Shown: positions 1 through 5,682 of the stretch, in pieces
Position numbering within the stretch: the stretch's first letter is position 1
Layout: each line of letters begins with the position of its first letter
NCBI GenBank assembly: GCA_964481385.1
Contig: CAYZTN010000016.1
Span: 1-22,750, forward strand
Length of the DNA: 22,750 nt
Source: UMGS1649 sp964481385
Lineage (GTDB): Bacteria > Bacillota > Clostridia > TANB77 > CAG-465
Direction of reading: 5' to 3'
The notes under the pieces: generated by a model
The model's database searches: none
What the model was told of the DNA's origin: nothing
What the model saw: only the letters and a program-made list of their open reading frames with translations
Made by a program: the position numbers and the translations under genes

Positions 1-196
1 CACTAATAGTATGTTTAGGTTGTTTTCCACAATTTCCATGCATCATGGATGAAGCGCCAAATTTTTTATACCTCGCTTTCAATTTTTTTACATAGCGCTC
101 TGAAAAATTCAACCTTTCTGCTGCAACTTTAACTGTCATTGTTCCATTAATGCAACTTTCGATTACTGCTACTTTTAAATTTTCATCTTTGTTCAT
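1..196 (-). CDS. ISNCY-like transposase, N-terminal part (runs off left edge)
   Basis: The minus strand reads an open frame from an ATG at 196 to the window edge, so only about 65 N-terminal residues are visible. They form a helix-turn-helix region containing MTVKVAAERLNFSERYVKKL, then ARYKKFG and MHGNCGKQPKH. This resembles the DNA-binding start of ISNCY (IS1202-like) transposases, which typically read as a HTH followed by RLKxRYxxxG and HGNxGxxP. The DDE catalytic part lies outside the window. An in-frame ATG at 208 touches the GGAGGT at 209-214, which is too close for initiation. The ATG at 196 has a 12-base spacer, long but workable, so I chose it. I cannot tell whether the transposase is intact. 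Confidence 0.72.
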   Translation of the reverse strand, partial: MNKDENLKVAVIESCINGTMTVKVAAERLNFSERYVKKLKARYKKFGASSMMHGNCGKQPKHTIS

Positions 197-262
197 TTCT
201 GTTCTCATACCTCCATTATATCATGGGGGGTGAACTTTTCATAGAATAATTTTACAGGGTGA
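1..262 (-). mobile_element. End of an ISNCY-like insertion sequence
   Basis: This is the transposase start plus its upstream end. Between the gene and the rplJ promoter the sequence has two GGGTGA motifs, at 228-233 and 257-262, each followed by a short AT-rich stretch with AGAAT (243-247 and 272-276). They could be transposase-binding repeats near the element end. The outer boundary and target duplication cannot be fixed because the other end is outside the window. The end at 262 is an estimate. Confidence 0.45.
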
Positions 263-301
263 TCATATCACAGAATATTCATAAAAAAATGAACAAAAAG
301 C

Positions 302-330
302 TTGCATTTTAATAACATATGTGGTACAAT
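302..330 (+). promoter_or_regulatory. Sigma-A promoter of rplJ-rplL
   Basis: TTGCAT (302-307) and TACAAT (325-330) are separated by exactly 17 bases, and TGG precedes the -10 hexamer (extended -10). Transcription should begin near 337, just ahead of the L10 leader. The inserted IS end stops only a few tens of bases upstream. Confidence 0.8.
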
Positions 331-349
331 AATTTACGTAATATTTAAG

Positions 350-468
350 TTTACCCAAGACAGTAGGTGCAAAGTAAATCCTACCGAGGTAATTAGCATT
401 GTGTATTTTGTTGAAGAAATTCAATTAGTATATATGATACTGTTGCCTTGTGGTAACAGTATTTTTTT
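350..468 (+). promoter_or_regulatory. Ribosomal protein L10 leader
   Basis: The untranslated leader contains the Firmicute L10-leader signature: GACAGTAGGTGCAA, with GTAGG (363-367) pairing with CCTAC (380-384), followed by CCGAGGT. It ends in an intrinsic terminator. In this family the L10(L12)4 complex binds the leader and represses its own operon. The call rests on the motif and on the position directly ahead of rplJ. Confidence 0.85.
437..468 (+). terminator. Attenuator at the end of the L10 leader
   Basis: An 11-bp stem (437-447 with 452-462, one G-T pair) around the loop TTGT is followed by a run of seven T. It lies 31 bases before the rplJ start codon, so it probably acts as a conditional terminator controlled by L10-L12 binding upstream. 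Confidence 0.85.
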
Positions 469-499
469 GAATATTAAACATAAGGAGGTGTGGCAAAAG

Positions 500-1009
500 A
501 TGCCAAGCGCAAAGGTTTTAGAACAAAAACAAAAACAAGTTAAAGAATTGAGCGAAAAAATTAAAGAAGCTAAAATTACTTTCTTCGTTGACTATAAAGG
601 AATTACAGTTGAAGAAGATATGAAATTAAGAAAAGCTTTTAGAGAATCTGGACATTATTGTGCAGTTGTTAAAAACTCAATAGTAAAACTTGCAGCAAAA
701 GAAGCTGGTATTGAAGGACTAGATAGTATGTTAGAAGGCTCAACAGTTGTTATAACTAGTGCTGAAGAATATACAGTAGGACCAAAAATCGCGTATGATT
801 TTGCTAAAGACCATGAATTCTACAAATTCAAAGGTGGAATAATGGACGGAAAAGTAATTGAGGAAGCTGAACTTACAAAGCTTGCAAAATTACCTTCAAA
901 AGAAGCATTACTTACATCACTTGCTTCTGCTCTTATCGGAAATATCCGTAACCTAGCAGTAGTACTTGATCAAGTAGCTAAGAAGAATGAGGAACAAGTT
1001 AGTGCCTAG
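500..1009 (+). CDS. rplJ: 50S ribosomal protein L10
   Basis: This 169-residue protein forms the base of the ribosomal stalk. It binds 23S rRNA through its N-terminal domain and carries L7/L12 dimers on its C-terminal helix. It shows the usual L10 layout: a basic N-terminal helix, FFVDYKGITVEE at about residues 30-41, RKAFRESGHYCAVVKN, and a hydrophobic C-terminal helix (LASALIGNIRNLAVVLDQVA). The frame is open back to 302, but that stretch is the leader. The ATG at 500 has AAGGAGGTG 9 bases upstream and gives the normal family length. It is followed after 34 bases by rplL. Expression is likely set by the leader and attenuator. Unusually, neither rplK-rplA upstream nor rpoB downstream is adjacent. 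Confidence 0.97.
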   Translation: MPSAKVLEQKQKQVKELSEKIKEAKITFFVDYKGITVEEDMKLRKAFRESGHYCAVVKNSIVKLAAKEAGIEGLDSMLEGSTVVITSAEEYTVGPKIAYDFAKDHEFYKFKGGIMDGKVIEEAELTKLAKLPSKEALLTSLASALIGNIRNLAVVLDQVAKKNEEQVSA

Positions 1010-1043
1010 AAGACTAACATAAATTTTTAAGGAGGATTTTAAA

Positions 1044-1415
1044 ATGGAAAAAATTGAAAGCATTATCGCTGAAATCGAAAAACTAACAGTTATTGAACTT
1101 GCTGATTTAGTTAAAGCAATTGAAGAAAAGTTCGGAGTAAGTGCCGCTGCAGCAGCAGTTGTAGTAGCAGGTGGAGCAGCAACAGGAGCAGCTGCTGAAG
1201 AAAAAACTGAATTTACAGTAGTTCTTAAAGAAGCAGGAGCTAACAAAATTCAAGTTGTTAAAGCAGTTAAAGAAGTAACTGGTCTAGGATTAAAAGAAGC
1301 TAAAGATTTAGTTGACGGAGCTCCAAAGAACGTTAAAGAAAACGTTTCTAAAGACGAAGCTGAAAAGATCAAAGCAACTCTATCTGATGCAGGCGCAGTT
1401 GTTGAATTAGTTTAA
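1044..1415 (+). CDS. rplL: 50S ribosomal protein L7/L12
   Basis: This 123-residue stalk protein recruits translation GTPases to the ribosome. It has the expected N-terminal dimerisation helices (IESIIAEIEKLTVIELADLVKAIEEKFGV), an Ala/Gly/Val-rich hinge at about residues 33-52, and the globular C-terminal domain with the conserved EKTEFTVVLKEAGANKIQVVK and GLGLKEAKDLVDGAPK segments. The start has AAGGAGG at a good distance. It is co-transcribed with rplJ and ends at a strong terminator, so the operon contains only these two genes. Confidence 0.98.
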   Translation: MEKIESIIAEIEKLTVIELADLVKAIEEKFGVSAAAAAVVVAGGAATGAAAEEKTEFTVVLKEAGANKIQVVKAVKEVTGLGLKEAKDLVDGAPKNVKENVSKDEAEKIKATLSDAGAVVELV

Positions 1416-1429
1416 TATTTCAAAAAATT

Positions 1430-1462
1430 ATAGCAGTTAGGTTTTGCCTAGCTGTTATTTTT
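1430..1462 (+). terminator. Intrinsic terminator of rplJ-rplL
   Basis: A 12-bp stem (1430-1441 with 1447-1458, two G-T pairs) with loop TTTTG is followed by T-rich sequence. It starts 15 bases after the rplL stop codon and separates the ribosomal genes from the next unit. Confidence 0.88.
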
Positions 1463-1494
1463 ATATATTATCCTCTTTTAATATTCTACTTTTG

Positions 1495-1503
1495 TGGTAT
1501 AAT
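1495..1503 (+). promoter_or_regulatory. Extended -10 promoter of the 1531 gene
   Basis: TGGTATAAT (1495-1503) is a consensus extended -10 element. The -35 position 17 bases upstream is weak (CTTTTA), which is tolerated with an extended -10. It lies 27 bases before the start codon. Confidence 0.65.
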
Positions 1504-1530
1504 ATGTGTGGCAGAAAGAAGGGTATATAT

Positions 1531-2628
1531 ATGAAATTTGAATTAAGGAGAAAAAGTGTAATTTTAATAATAGCTATAATTGTTGTTATACTTGCAGTTG
1601 TTTTACTTGCAGTGTTTAATAAACCAGAAGTTGAAGTGCCTGAAGTTCCGACGCCTACACCTATACCTAGTGCAACTGTTGTGAATATAACGGACACGGT
1701 ACCGTATGGAACGAAACTTATACAATATAACAATGGAGACTTTTCTATGAAAATACCAGAAGGTTGGCAGGTAGAGGTTGTGCAAGGCAAAAACTATGGT
1801 ATAAGAGTATACGATCCAAATGATGAAAGATACCAAATAATGTATTATTACTCACTAGGTGGATTTCTAAAAAACAAAGAGGCAAAACAGTATTACCAAG
1901 TATATTCAGGAATATCTAATACAGGTTTTGAAAAGTTACCAGTACTAACACCTGCAACAGTTGAAAGTTTGTATAAAACTTGGACTACAATAGTAGGCTA
2001 TGCAAAAACAAATATTGAAGGCTATGCAAACTTTAATTTTCCGTTCTTTTTCAATTTTAAGGTAAAGGAACAGTTTGAACTAGGTTCTGCACTTAAAGAA
2101 ACTTTAGGAACAAAGGTTACAGAGGGAATAGTAAGAGCAGAGTTTACTGATGATACAGGCAAAGAAAAAGCAGAAGGAATGTTTAGCACAATGATTGTAG
2201 ATTTGGATAGCAGTGATACAAAAATGCCACTTGCTGTATATAACACTATAGGAATTACAACAGAAAGCACAGAGTTTGTTAACTGGAATAAAATACTGTT
2301 TGAGTGCCTAGGTTCGATTAAATTTAGCGATAAATACATTGAAAGTGTAAAATCTCATGCAGATGAGGAAACGGTAATAGATATTAACGTGGAAATTCAA
2401 AATGCAGTTAAGGCATATGAGAATGCATGGAAAACAAGACAGCTAGCCGAGGATAAAGCTGTGCAACGTGCTAAAGATGAAAGTCAAGGTAAAGAAAGAG
2501 TATATGATGTAAATACAGGAAAAGTATATCTTGCAGATAAAGGTTGGTATGCGTCTTATGTAGGAGAGACATATAAACTAGCGGAAGAAGATAGATATGC
2601 TGAGCCAGTAGTAGGAATTATTAAATAA
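1531..2628 (+). CDS. Membrane-anchored extracytoplasmic protein of unknown function
   Basis: I do not recognise a characterised family for this 365-residue protein. After a basic start (MKFELRRKS) comes one hydrophobic segment at about residues 9-29, then a Pro/Thr/Glu-rich spacer (VEVPEVPTPTPIP). The topology is therefore an N-terminal anchor with the rest outside the membrane. There is no lipobox cysteine. The segment GDFSMKIPEGWQVEV and what follows resembles secreted beta-sandwich domains whose members often begin with a FSxxxPxGW motif, but this does not assign a function. The C-terminal part is charged and helical. The frame extends upstream to 1444, but the promoter at 1495-1503 rules out starts before 1510. 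The ATG at 1531 follows AAGAAGGG. It is a monocistronic gene, convergent with tmcAL, with a shared hairpin between them. Confidence 0.8.
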   Translation: MKFELRRKSVILIIAIIVVILAVVLLAVFNKPEVEVPEVPTPTPIPSATVVNITDTVPYGTKLIQYNNGDFSMKIPEGWQVEVVQGKNYGIRVYDPNDERYQIMYYYSLGGFLKNKEAKQYYQVYSGISNTGFEKLPVLTPATVESLYKTWTTIVGYAKTNIEGYANFNFPFFFNFKVKEQFELGSALKETLGTKVTEGIVRAEFTDDTGKEKAEGMFSTMIVDLDSSDTKMPLAVYNTIGITTESTEFVNWNKILFECLGSIKFSDKYIESVKSHADEETVIDINVEIQNAVKAYENAWKTRQLAEDKAVQRAKDESQGKERVYDVNTGKVYLADKGWYASYVGETYKLAEEDRYAEPVVGIIK

Positions 2629-2631
2629 AAT

Positions 2632-2672
2632 CAAATAGTGTCATTTGAAAACGTCCCAAATGACACTATTTG
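2632..2672. repeat. Perfect 16-bp hairpin, copy 1 of a dispersed inverted repeat
   Basis: Arms 2632-2647 and 2657-2672 match perfectly around the 9-base loop AAAACGTCC. It lies between two convergent genes and overlaps the tmcAL stop codon (2666-2668), so it probably works as a bidirectional terminator or transcript-end stabiliser. It lacks a long T run. Nearly the same element, loop included, occurs at 19367-19403. Confidence 0.85.
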
Positions 2673-3847
2673 ATTATATCTGTAAATTCTGTGCAAGATG
2701 TATTAAATATTAAGTTATGTATTTTTGTTGCGAGTGCATCTAGTTCTAAACTTGAGTTTACATTATGAAATTTTGTATTAGCGCTTTTTGCACTTGTTAT
2801 AACTGGAATTGTAGAGTGTTCGTTAAATAATGTTAAAAGTTCTGTAGCGTTTTTGTTTACTTTTAAAACTCTTGCGTAGTATGCGGTATATATGGTATAA
2901 GCTTTGTTCAAAGTTATACCAAGTAAAATATTATTACAAATTCTTTTTAATCTTCCTAATGTGTATCTTTTAGTTTGAAGTGCTTGTAGGAAGTCAAGGT
3001 AAGACTTAGACACTTGTGCTACCGAATAAAACCTATTTTCTAGTCCTTCGTTTATTTCATGTATCTCTTTTAAACCTTGTACTCCTAGTTTTGTTATTTC
3101 GTATTTAAGTAGTTGCCAATATCTAGAGAGGTATACGTTGTCTATATCTAGGAGTTTTTCATACACATTTTGAGGAACTAGTCCAGATACTTTTTTAATA
3201 CTTTCACTATTTAGTAATTCTCTAATTGCACTTGAGTTAGCAAAGCTACCATTTACAAGGCTTGTACCATGTTCTGCTCCTATGCGAGGAATCAATACAG
3301 GTACGATACTACTTTTTAATTCAAGTATGTTTTTAATATATTGAATTGCAAGTATATTATTAGGCTTTTGTAAAATTTTTAGTTCTTCTTCGTTTAGTAT
3401 ATTGCTTAATACCTCAGCTTGAGTTTTAGCTGAGTTTATACTTTTGTTTTTATGTTCTTTGCAAGATTTAGCTATAGTTTCATGGTTTGAGCAAAGTGTA
3501 TTAGCTATATTATATAGCTTTTTAATGTCGTGGCATTCTGCACCAAATGCTAGGTGAGTAATCGTGCCAAGGCTATTTAAGATATTTATGGCACCTTTTG
3601 CAAAATATTCTGCACTAGAAGAGGCGAATATGGTTGGAAGTTCTAATACTAAATTTACCCCATTTTTTACTGCAAGGTCTGCTTTATCAAATTTATTCAA
3701 AACCGAAATATTGCCTTGCTCTGTAAATGAACCAGACATTATAACTATGGTGTAATCTGGTTTCACAAGCTTCTTTGCTTGTTCTATTTGATAGATATGA
3801 CCATTATGCATTGGGTTATATTCCACTATAATTCCAAGAACTTTCAT
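2666..3847 (-). CDS. tmcAL: tRNA(Met) cytidine acetate ligase
   Basis: This 393-residue protein belongs to the YlbM/TmcAL nucleotidyltransferase family. These enzymes use acetate and ATP to form N4-acetylcytidine at the wobble position of elongator tRNA-Met. The N-terminus has GIIVEYNPMHNGHIYQIEQA, containing the nucleotidyltransferase HNGH motif at about residues 14-17. It is followed by IVIMSGSFTEQG, the family's second conserved block, and then LVLELP. Length fits the family (about 400). The frame is open 9 codons further upstream; I chose the ATG at 3847, which follows AAGGAATG at a workable distance and starts at the conserved MKVLGI. It is divergent from rnhA. Its last codons lie inside the hairpin at 2632-2672. 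Confidence 0.93.
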   Translation of the reverse strand: MKVLGIIVEYNPMHNGHIYQIEQAKKLVKPDYTIVIMSGSFTEQGNISVLNKFDKADLAVKNGVNLVLELPTIFASSSAEYFAKGAINILNSLGTITHLAFGAECHDIKKLYNIANTLCSNHETIAKSCKEHKNKSINSAKTQAEVLSNILNEEELKILQKPNNILAIQYIKNILELKSSIVPVLIPRIGAEHGTSLVNGSFANSSAIRELLNSESIKKVSGLVPQNVYEKLLDIDNVYLSRYWQLLKYEITKLGVQGLKEIHEINEGLENRFYSVAQVSKSYLDFLQALQTKRYTLGRLKRICNNILLGITLNKAYTIYTAYYARVLKVNKNATELLTLFNEHSTIPVITSAKSANTKFHNVNSSLELDALATKIHNLIFNTSCTEFTDIIK

Positions 3848-3868
3848 TTTTCGACATTCCTTTCTAAG

Positions 3869-3897
3869 TTGCAAACTTTAATTTTTTCTGCTATTAT
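3869..3897 (+). promoter_or_regulatory. Promoter of rnhA
   Basis: TTGCAA (3869-3874) and TATTAT (3892-3897) are spaced by 17 bases, about 40 bases ahead of rnhA. The -10 hexamer overlaps the probable minus-strand -10 of tmcAL. Confidence 0.65.
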
Positions 3898-3923
3898 TAT
3901 ATTAGCATTTTGATGTGAATAAA
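3896..3923 (-). promoter_or_regulatory. Probable promoter of tmcAL
   Basis: On the minus strand TATAAT (3901-3896) is a perfect -10. The best -35 is a weak TTTATT (3923-3918) at a 16-base spacing. The hexamer shares two positions with the rnhA -10, so the two promoters may exclude each other. Confidence 0.5.
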
Positions 3924-3937
3924 TCAAGGAGGAGCGA

Positions 3938-4384
3938 ATGAAAAACGTAGTTATATATACAGATGGTGCATGTAGTGGTAATCCTGGTCCAGGTGGATAC
4001 GGTACAGTTTTAATGTGCGAGGGTAAAACTATTGAGCTTTCTGGTAGAGAAGATAATACAACAAATAACAGAATGGAACTTATGGCAGCGATAGTTGCAT
4101 TAGAGACTTTAAAATATCCATGTGAAGTAGTGCTTTATTCAGACAGTAGTTATTTAGTAAACGCATATAACAACAACTGGATAGCAGGTTGGAAGAAAAA
4201 CGGATGGAGAAATTCTTCAAAAGAGCCCGTAAAAAACAAAGACTTGTGGGAAAGGTTAGACGCTCAAATGTCACGCCACAAGGTAACGCTTGCTAAAGTT
4301 AAAGGGCATGCAGATAATGAGCTTAATAACAGATGTGATAAGCTTGCAACTGATGCTGCTAAAGGAAAAGTCTTGGGAGCATAA
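3938..4384 (+). CDS. rnhA: Ribonuclease HI
   Basis: This 148-residue enzyme degrades the RNA strand of RNA-DNA hybrids, including replication primers and R-loops. All catalytic residues are visible: D9 in YTDGACSGNPGPGGYG, E47 in NNRMELMAA, D69 in LYSDSSYL, H124 in VKGHADN and D134 in RCDKLA. It also keeps the basic handle region (WKKNGWRNSSKEPVKN) of type 1 enzymes such as that of E. coli. Length is close to the usual 150. The start has AAGGAGGAG six bases upstream. spoIIM follows after about 40 bases with no clear promoter, so the two may be co-transcribed. Confidence 0.97.
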   Translation: MKNVVIYTDGACSGNPGPGGYGTVLMCEGKTIELSGREDNTTNNRMELMAAIVALETLKYPCEVVLYSDSSYLVNAYNNNWIAGWKKNGWRNSSKEPVKNKDLWERLDAQMSRHKVTLAKVKGHADNELNNRCDKLATDAAKGKVLGA

Positions 4385-4423
4385 ATTAAAGTATACTAGC
4401 ATAGTATGTCTTAGGTGATTTTT

Positions 4424-5035
4424 GTGATTAAAAAATGGTTTAAGCAATTTGTGCTTGAAAACAAATTTGACATATGTACAGTGACTATGCTACTTATTAT
4501 TGGTTTTATATGTGGAATTGGTATATATTTTATTGTAAATGATAATACTACAAGTGACTTGTTAAATGTTGTAAAAGATGTATTTAATTTGTCTGCTGAT
4601 GAAAAAATAATTAAGTCAAACGTAATAATGAATAGCTTGAAGTTGAATTTATTGCTTGTTGTAGCACTTTTGTTTTTTAGTATAACGCTTATAGGGAAGT
4701 GGTGCATATATTTTGTAACTATATTTAAGGGGGTTGCTGTTGGAATTTACACATGTATATTGCTTGCAATATTTGGCTTTTGGTGGGGACTAGTTGCAGT
4801 ACTTCTTTTGGTAGTTCTAGTTAACACCATATACATTCCTACATACATATACATTTCTACAACTTTACTTGCATTTAATTTTGAATTATTTAATACCAAA
4901 AAGGACACAACCAATTTATATTGTGTTACAAAAACATTAACTAAACTTGCCGTATCTTTTGCATTTATTTTTTCAAGTGGAATACTAGAACAGGTTTTGA
5001 CTAATGTGGTGTTTAAAATCTATGAAAAAATATGA
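4424..5035 (+). CDS. spoIIM: Stage II sporulation protein M-like membrane protein
   Basis: This is a roughly 203-residue polytopic membrane protein with hydrophobic segments near residues 19-40, 72-92, 96-120, 117-148 and 170-190. The block FKGVAVGIYTCILLAIFGFWWG followed by VNTIYIPTYIYIS matches the SpoIIM/DUF95 pattern of FKGxxxG, a glycine and NxxYIP. In endospore formers SpoIIM is part of the DMP complex with SpoIID and SpoIIP that drives engulfment. The frame opens with GTG at 4415, but AGGTGA overlapping that codon is a good ribosome binding site for the GTG at 4424, which I prefer. There is no local sporulation cluster to support the call, so the assignment rests on topology and this motif. 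Confidence 0.7.
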   Translation: MIKKWFKQFVLENKFDICTVTMLLIIGFICGIGIYFIVNDNTTSDLLNVVKDVFNLSADEKIIKSNVIMNSLKLNLLLVVALLFFSITLIGKWCIYFVTIFKGVAVGIYTCILLAIFGFWWGLVAVLLLVVLVNTIYIPTYIYISTTLLAFNFELFNTKKDTTNLYCVTKTLTKLAVSFAFIFSSGILEQVLTNVVFKIYEKI

Positions 5036-5057
5036 TGGTGAAAATATGATGGAAGTA

Positions 5058-5086
5058 TTGCATTTGTGCTAGAAATGTGGTAATAT
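5058..5086 (+). promoter_or_regulatory. Upstream promoter ahead of the tRNA cluster
   Basis: TTGCAT (5058-5063) and TAATAT (5081-5086) have a 17-base spacer, with TGG before the -10. Transcription from about 5093 would give a leader of roughly 115 bases before tRNA-Lys, starting in TTGGTTGGTTGGCCACGAGG. No ORF with a ribosome binding site occurs in it. Confidence 0.55.
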
Positions 5087-5160
5087 ATTGATACTCTTGG
5101 TTGGTTGGCCACGAGGGACTTAAAAAATTACATATTTTTTCATAATTTTTAAAGTAATTC

Positions 5161-5189
5161 TTGACAAATGGGAAAAAATAATGTAAACT
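5161..5189 (+). promoter_or_regulatory. Main promoter of the tRNA cluster
   Basis: A consensus TTGACA (5161-5166) and TAAACT (5184-5189) have a 17-base spacer, placing the start about 13 bases before tRNA-Lys. Confidence 0.82.
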
Positions 5190-5208
5190 ATTATAGTCAC
5201 ATGATTGT

Positions 5209-5284
5209 GGGCTATTAGCTCAGTTGGCAGAGCACTTGACTTTTAATCAAGTTGTCCCGCGTTCGAATCGCGGATAGCTCACCA
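5209..5284 (+). tRNA. tRNA-Lys (anticodon TTT)
   Basis: A complete cloverleaf folds: acceptor 5209-5215 with 5274-5280 (one G-T pair), D stem GCTC/GAGC, anticodon stem CTTGA/TCAAG with loop CTTTTAA (anticodon TTT at 5242-5244), T arm CCGCG-TTCGAAT-CGCGG, discriminator A and encoded CCA. It is first in a three-tRNA transcript. Confidence 0.97.
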
Positions 5285-5287
5285 CAA

Positions 5288-5362
5288 GGCCCGTTGGTCA
5301 ATCGGTTAAGACATCGCCCTTTCACGGCGGAGTGAGGAGTTCGACTCTCCTACGGGTCACCA
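5288..5362 (+). tRNA. tRNA-Glu (anticodon TTC)
   Basis: The acceptor GGCCCGT pairs with ACGGGTC (5352-5358), the anticodon loop is CTTTCAC with TTC at 5321-5323, the T arm contains GTTCGACTC, and CCA is encoded. Only three bases separate it from tRNA-Lys. Confidence 0.96.
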
Positions 5363-5368
5363 TGTGAT

Positions 5369-5444
5369 GCTGGAGTAGCTCAGTTGGTAGAGCAGCTGAC
5401 TTGTAATCAGCAGGTCCTCGGTTCAAGTCCGAGCTTCAGCTCCA
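5369..5444 (+). tRNA. tRNA-Thr (anticodon TGT)
   Basis: The acceptor GCTGGAG pairs with CTTCAGC (5434-5440, one G-T). The anticodon stem GCTGA/TCAGC holds loop CTTGTAA with TGT at 5402-5404. The T loop is TTCAAGT and CCA is encoded. It is the last tRNA before the terminator and immediately precedes the T4SS-like block. I see no duplication of its 3' end downstream. Confidence 0.96.
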
Positions 5445-5449
5445 AATTA

Positions 5450-5482
5450 AACCTTACAGCCTCAACGGTTGTAAGGTTTTTT
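5450..5482 (+). terminator. Terminator of the tRNA cluster
   Basis: A 12-bp stem (5450-5461 with 5467-5478, one G-T pair) with a 5-base loop runs into TTTTTT. It begins six bases after tRNA-Thr. The rest of the gap up to 5634 shows nothing I can assign. Confidence 0.9.
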
Positions 5483-5634
5483 ATATGGTATATAAAATTT
5501 AAAAATATTGTCTTAAAAGTGGTAAAAAGTGCAAAAAAGCGGACAAAATTGCACCAAGGCTTTATTTCCCAACTAAGTTTAAGATAATCCAAATTGTCGA
5601 AAAATCACTAGTTTTGTAACATGCACGAGAAAGT

Positions 5635-5664
5635 ATGGACAAGATTATTTCTGCGTGTTAATAT
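5635..5664 (+). promoter_or_regulatory. Possible promoter of the T4SS-like operon
   Basis: TGGACA (5635-5640) and TAATAT (5659-5664) have an 18-base spacer, 19 bases before the start codon. This is the best match in the gap after the tRNA terminator. The close spacing leaves a very short leader. Confidence 0.4.
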
Positions 5665-5682
5665 GTATGTGCAGGTGGTTTT

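Noticed and set aside
302..499. N-terminal extension of L10
   Set aside because: This stretch is the promoter, L10 leader and attenuator. The normal start with AAGGAGG is at 500.
5384..5592. ORFs on both strands over tRNA-Thr and its terminator
   Set aside because: They overlap a perfectly folding tRNA and an intrinsic terminator, and have no ribosome binding sites or recognisable protein features.
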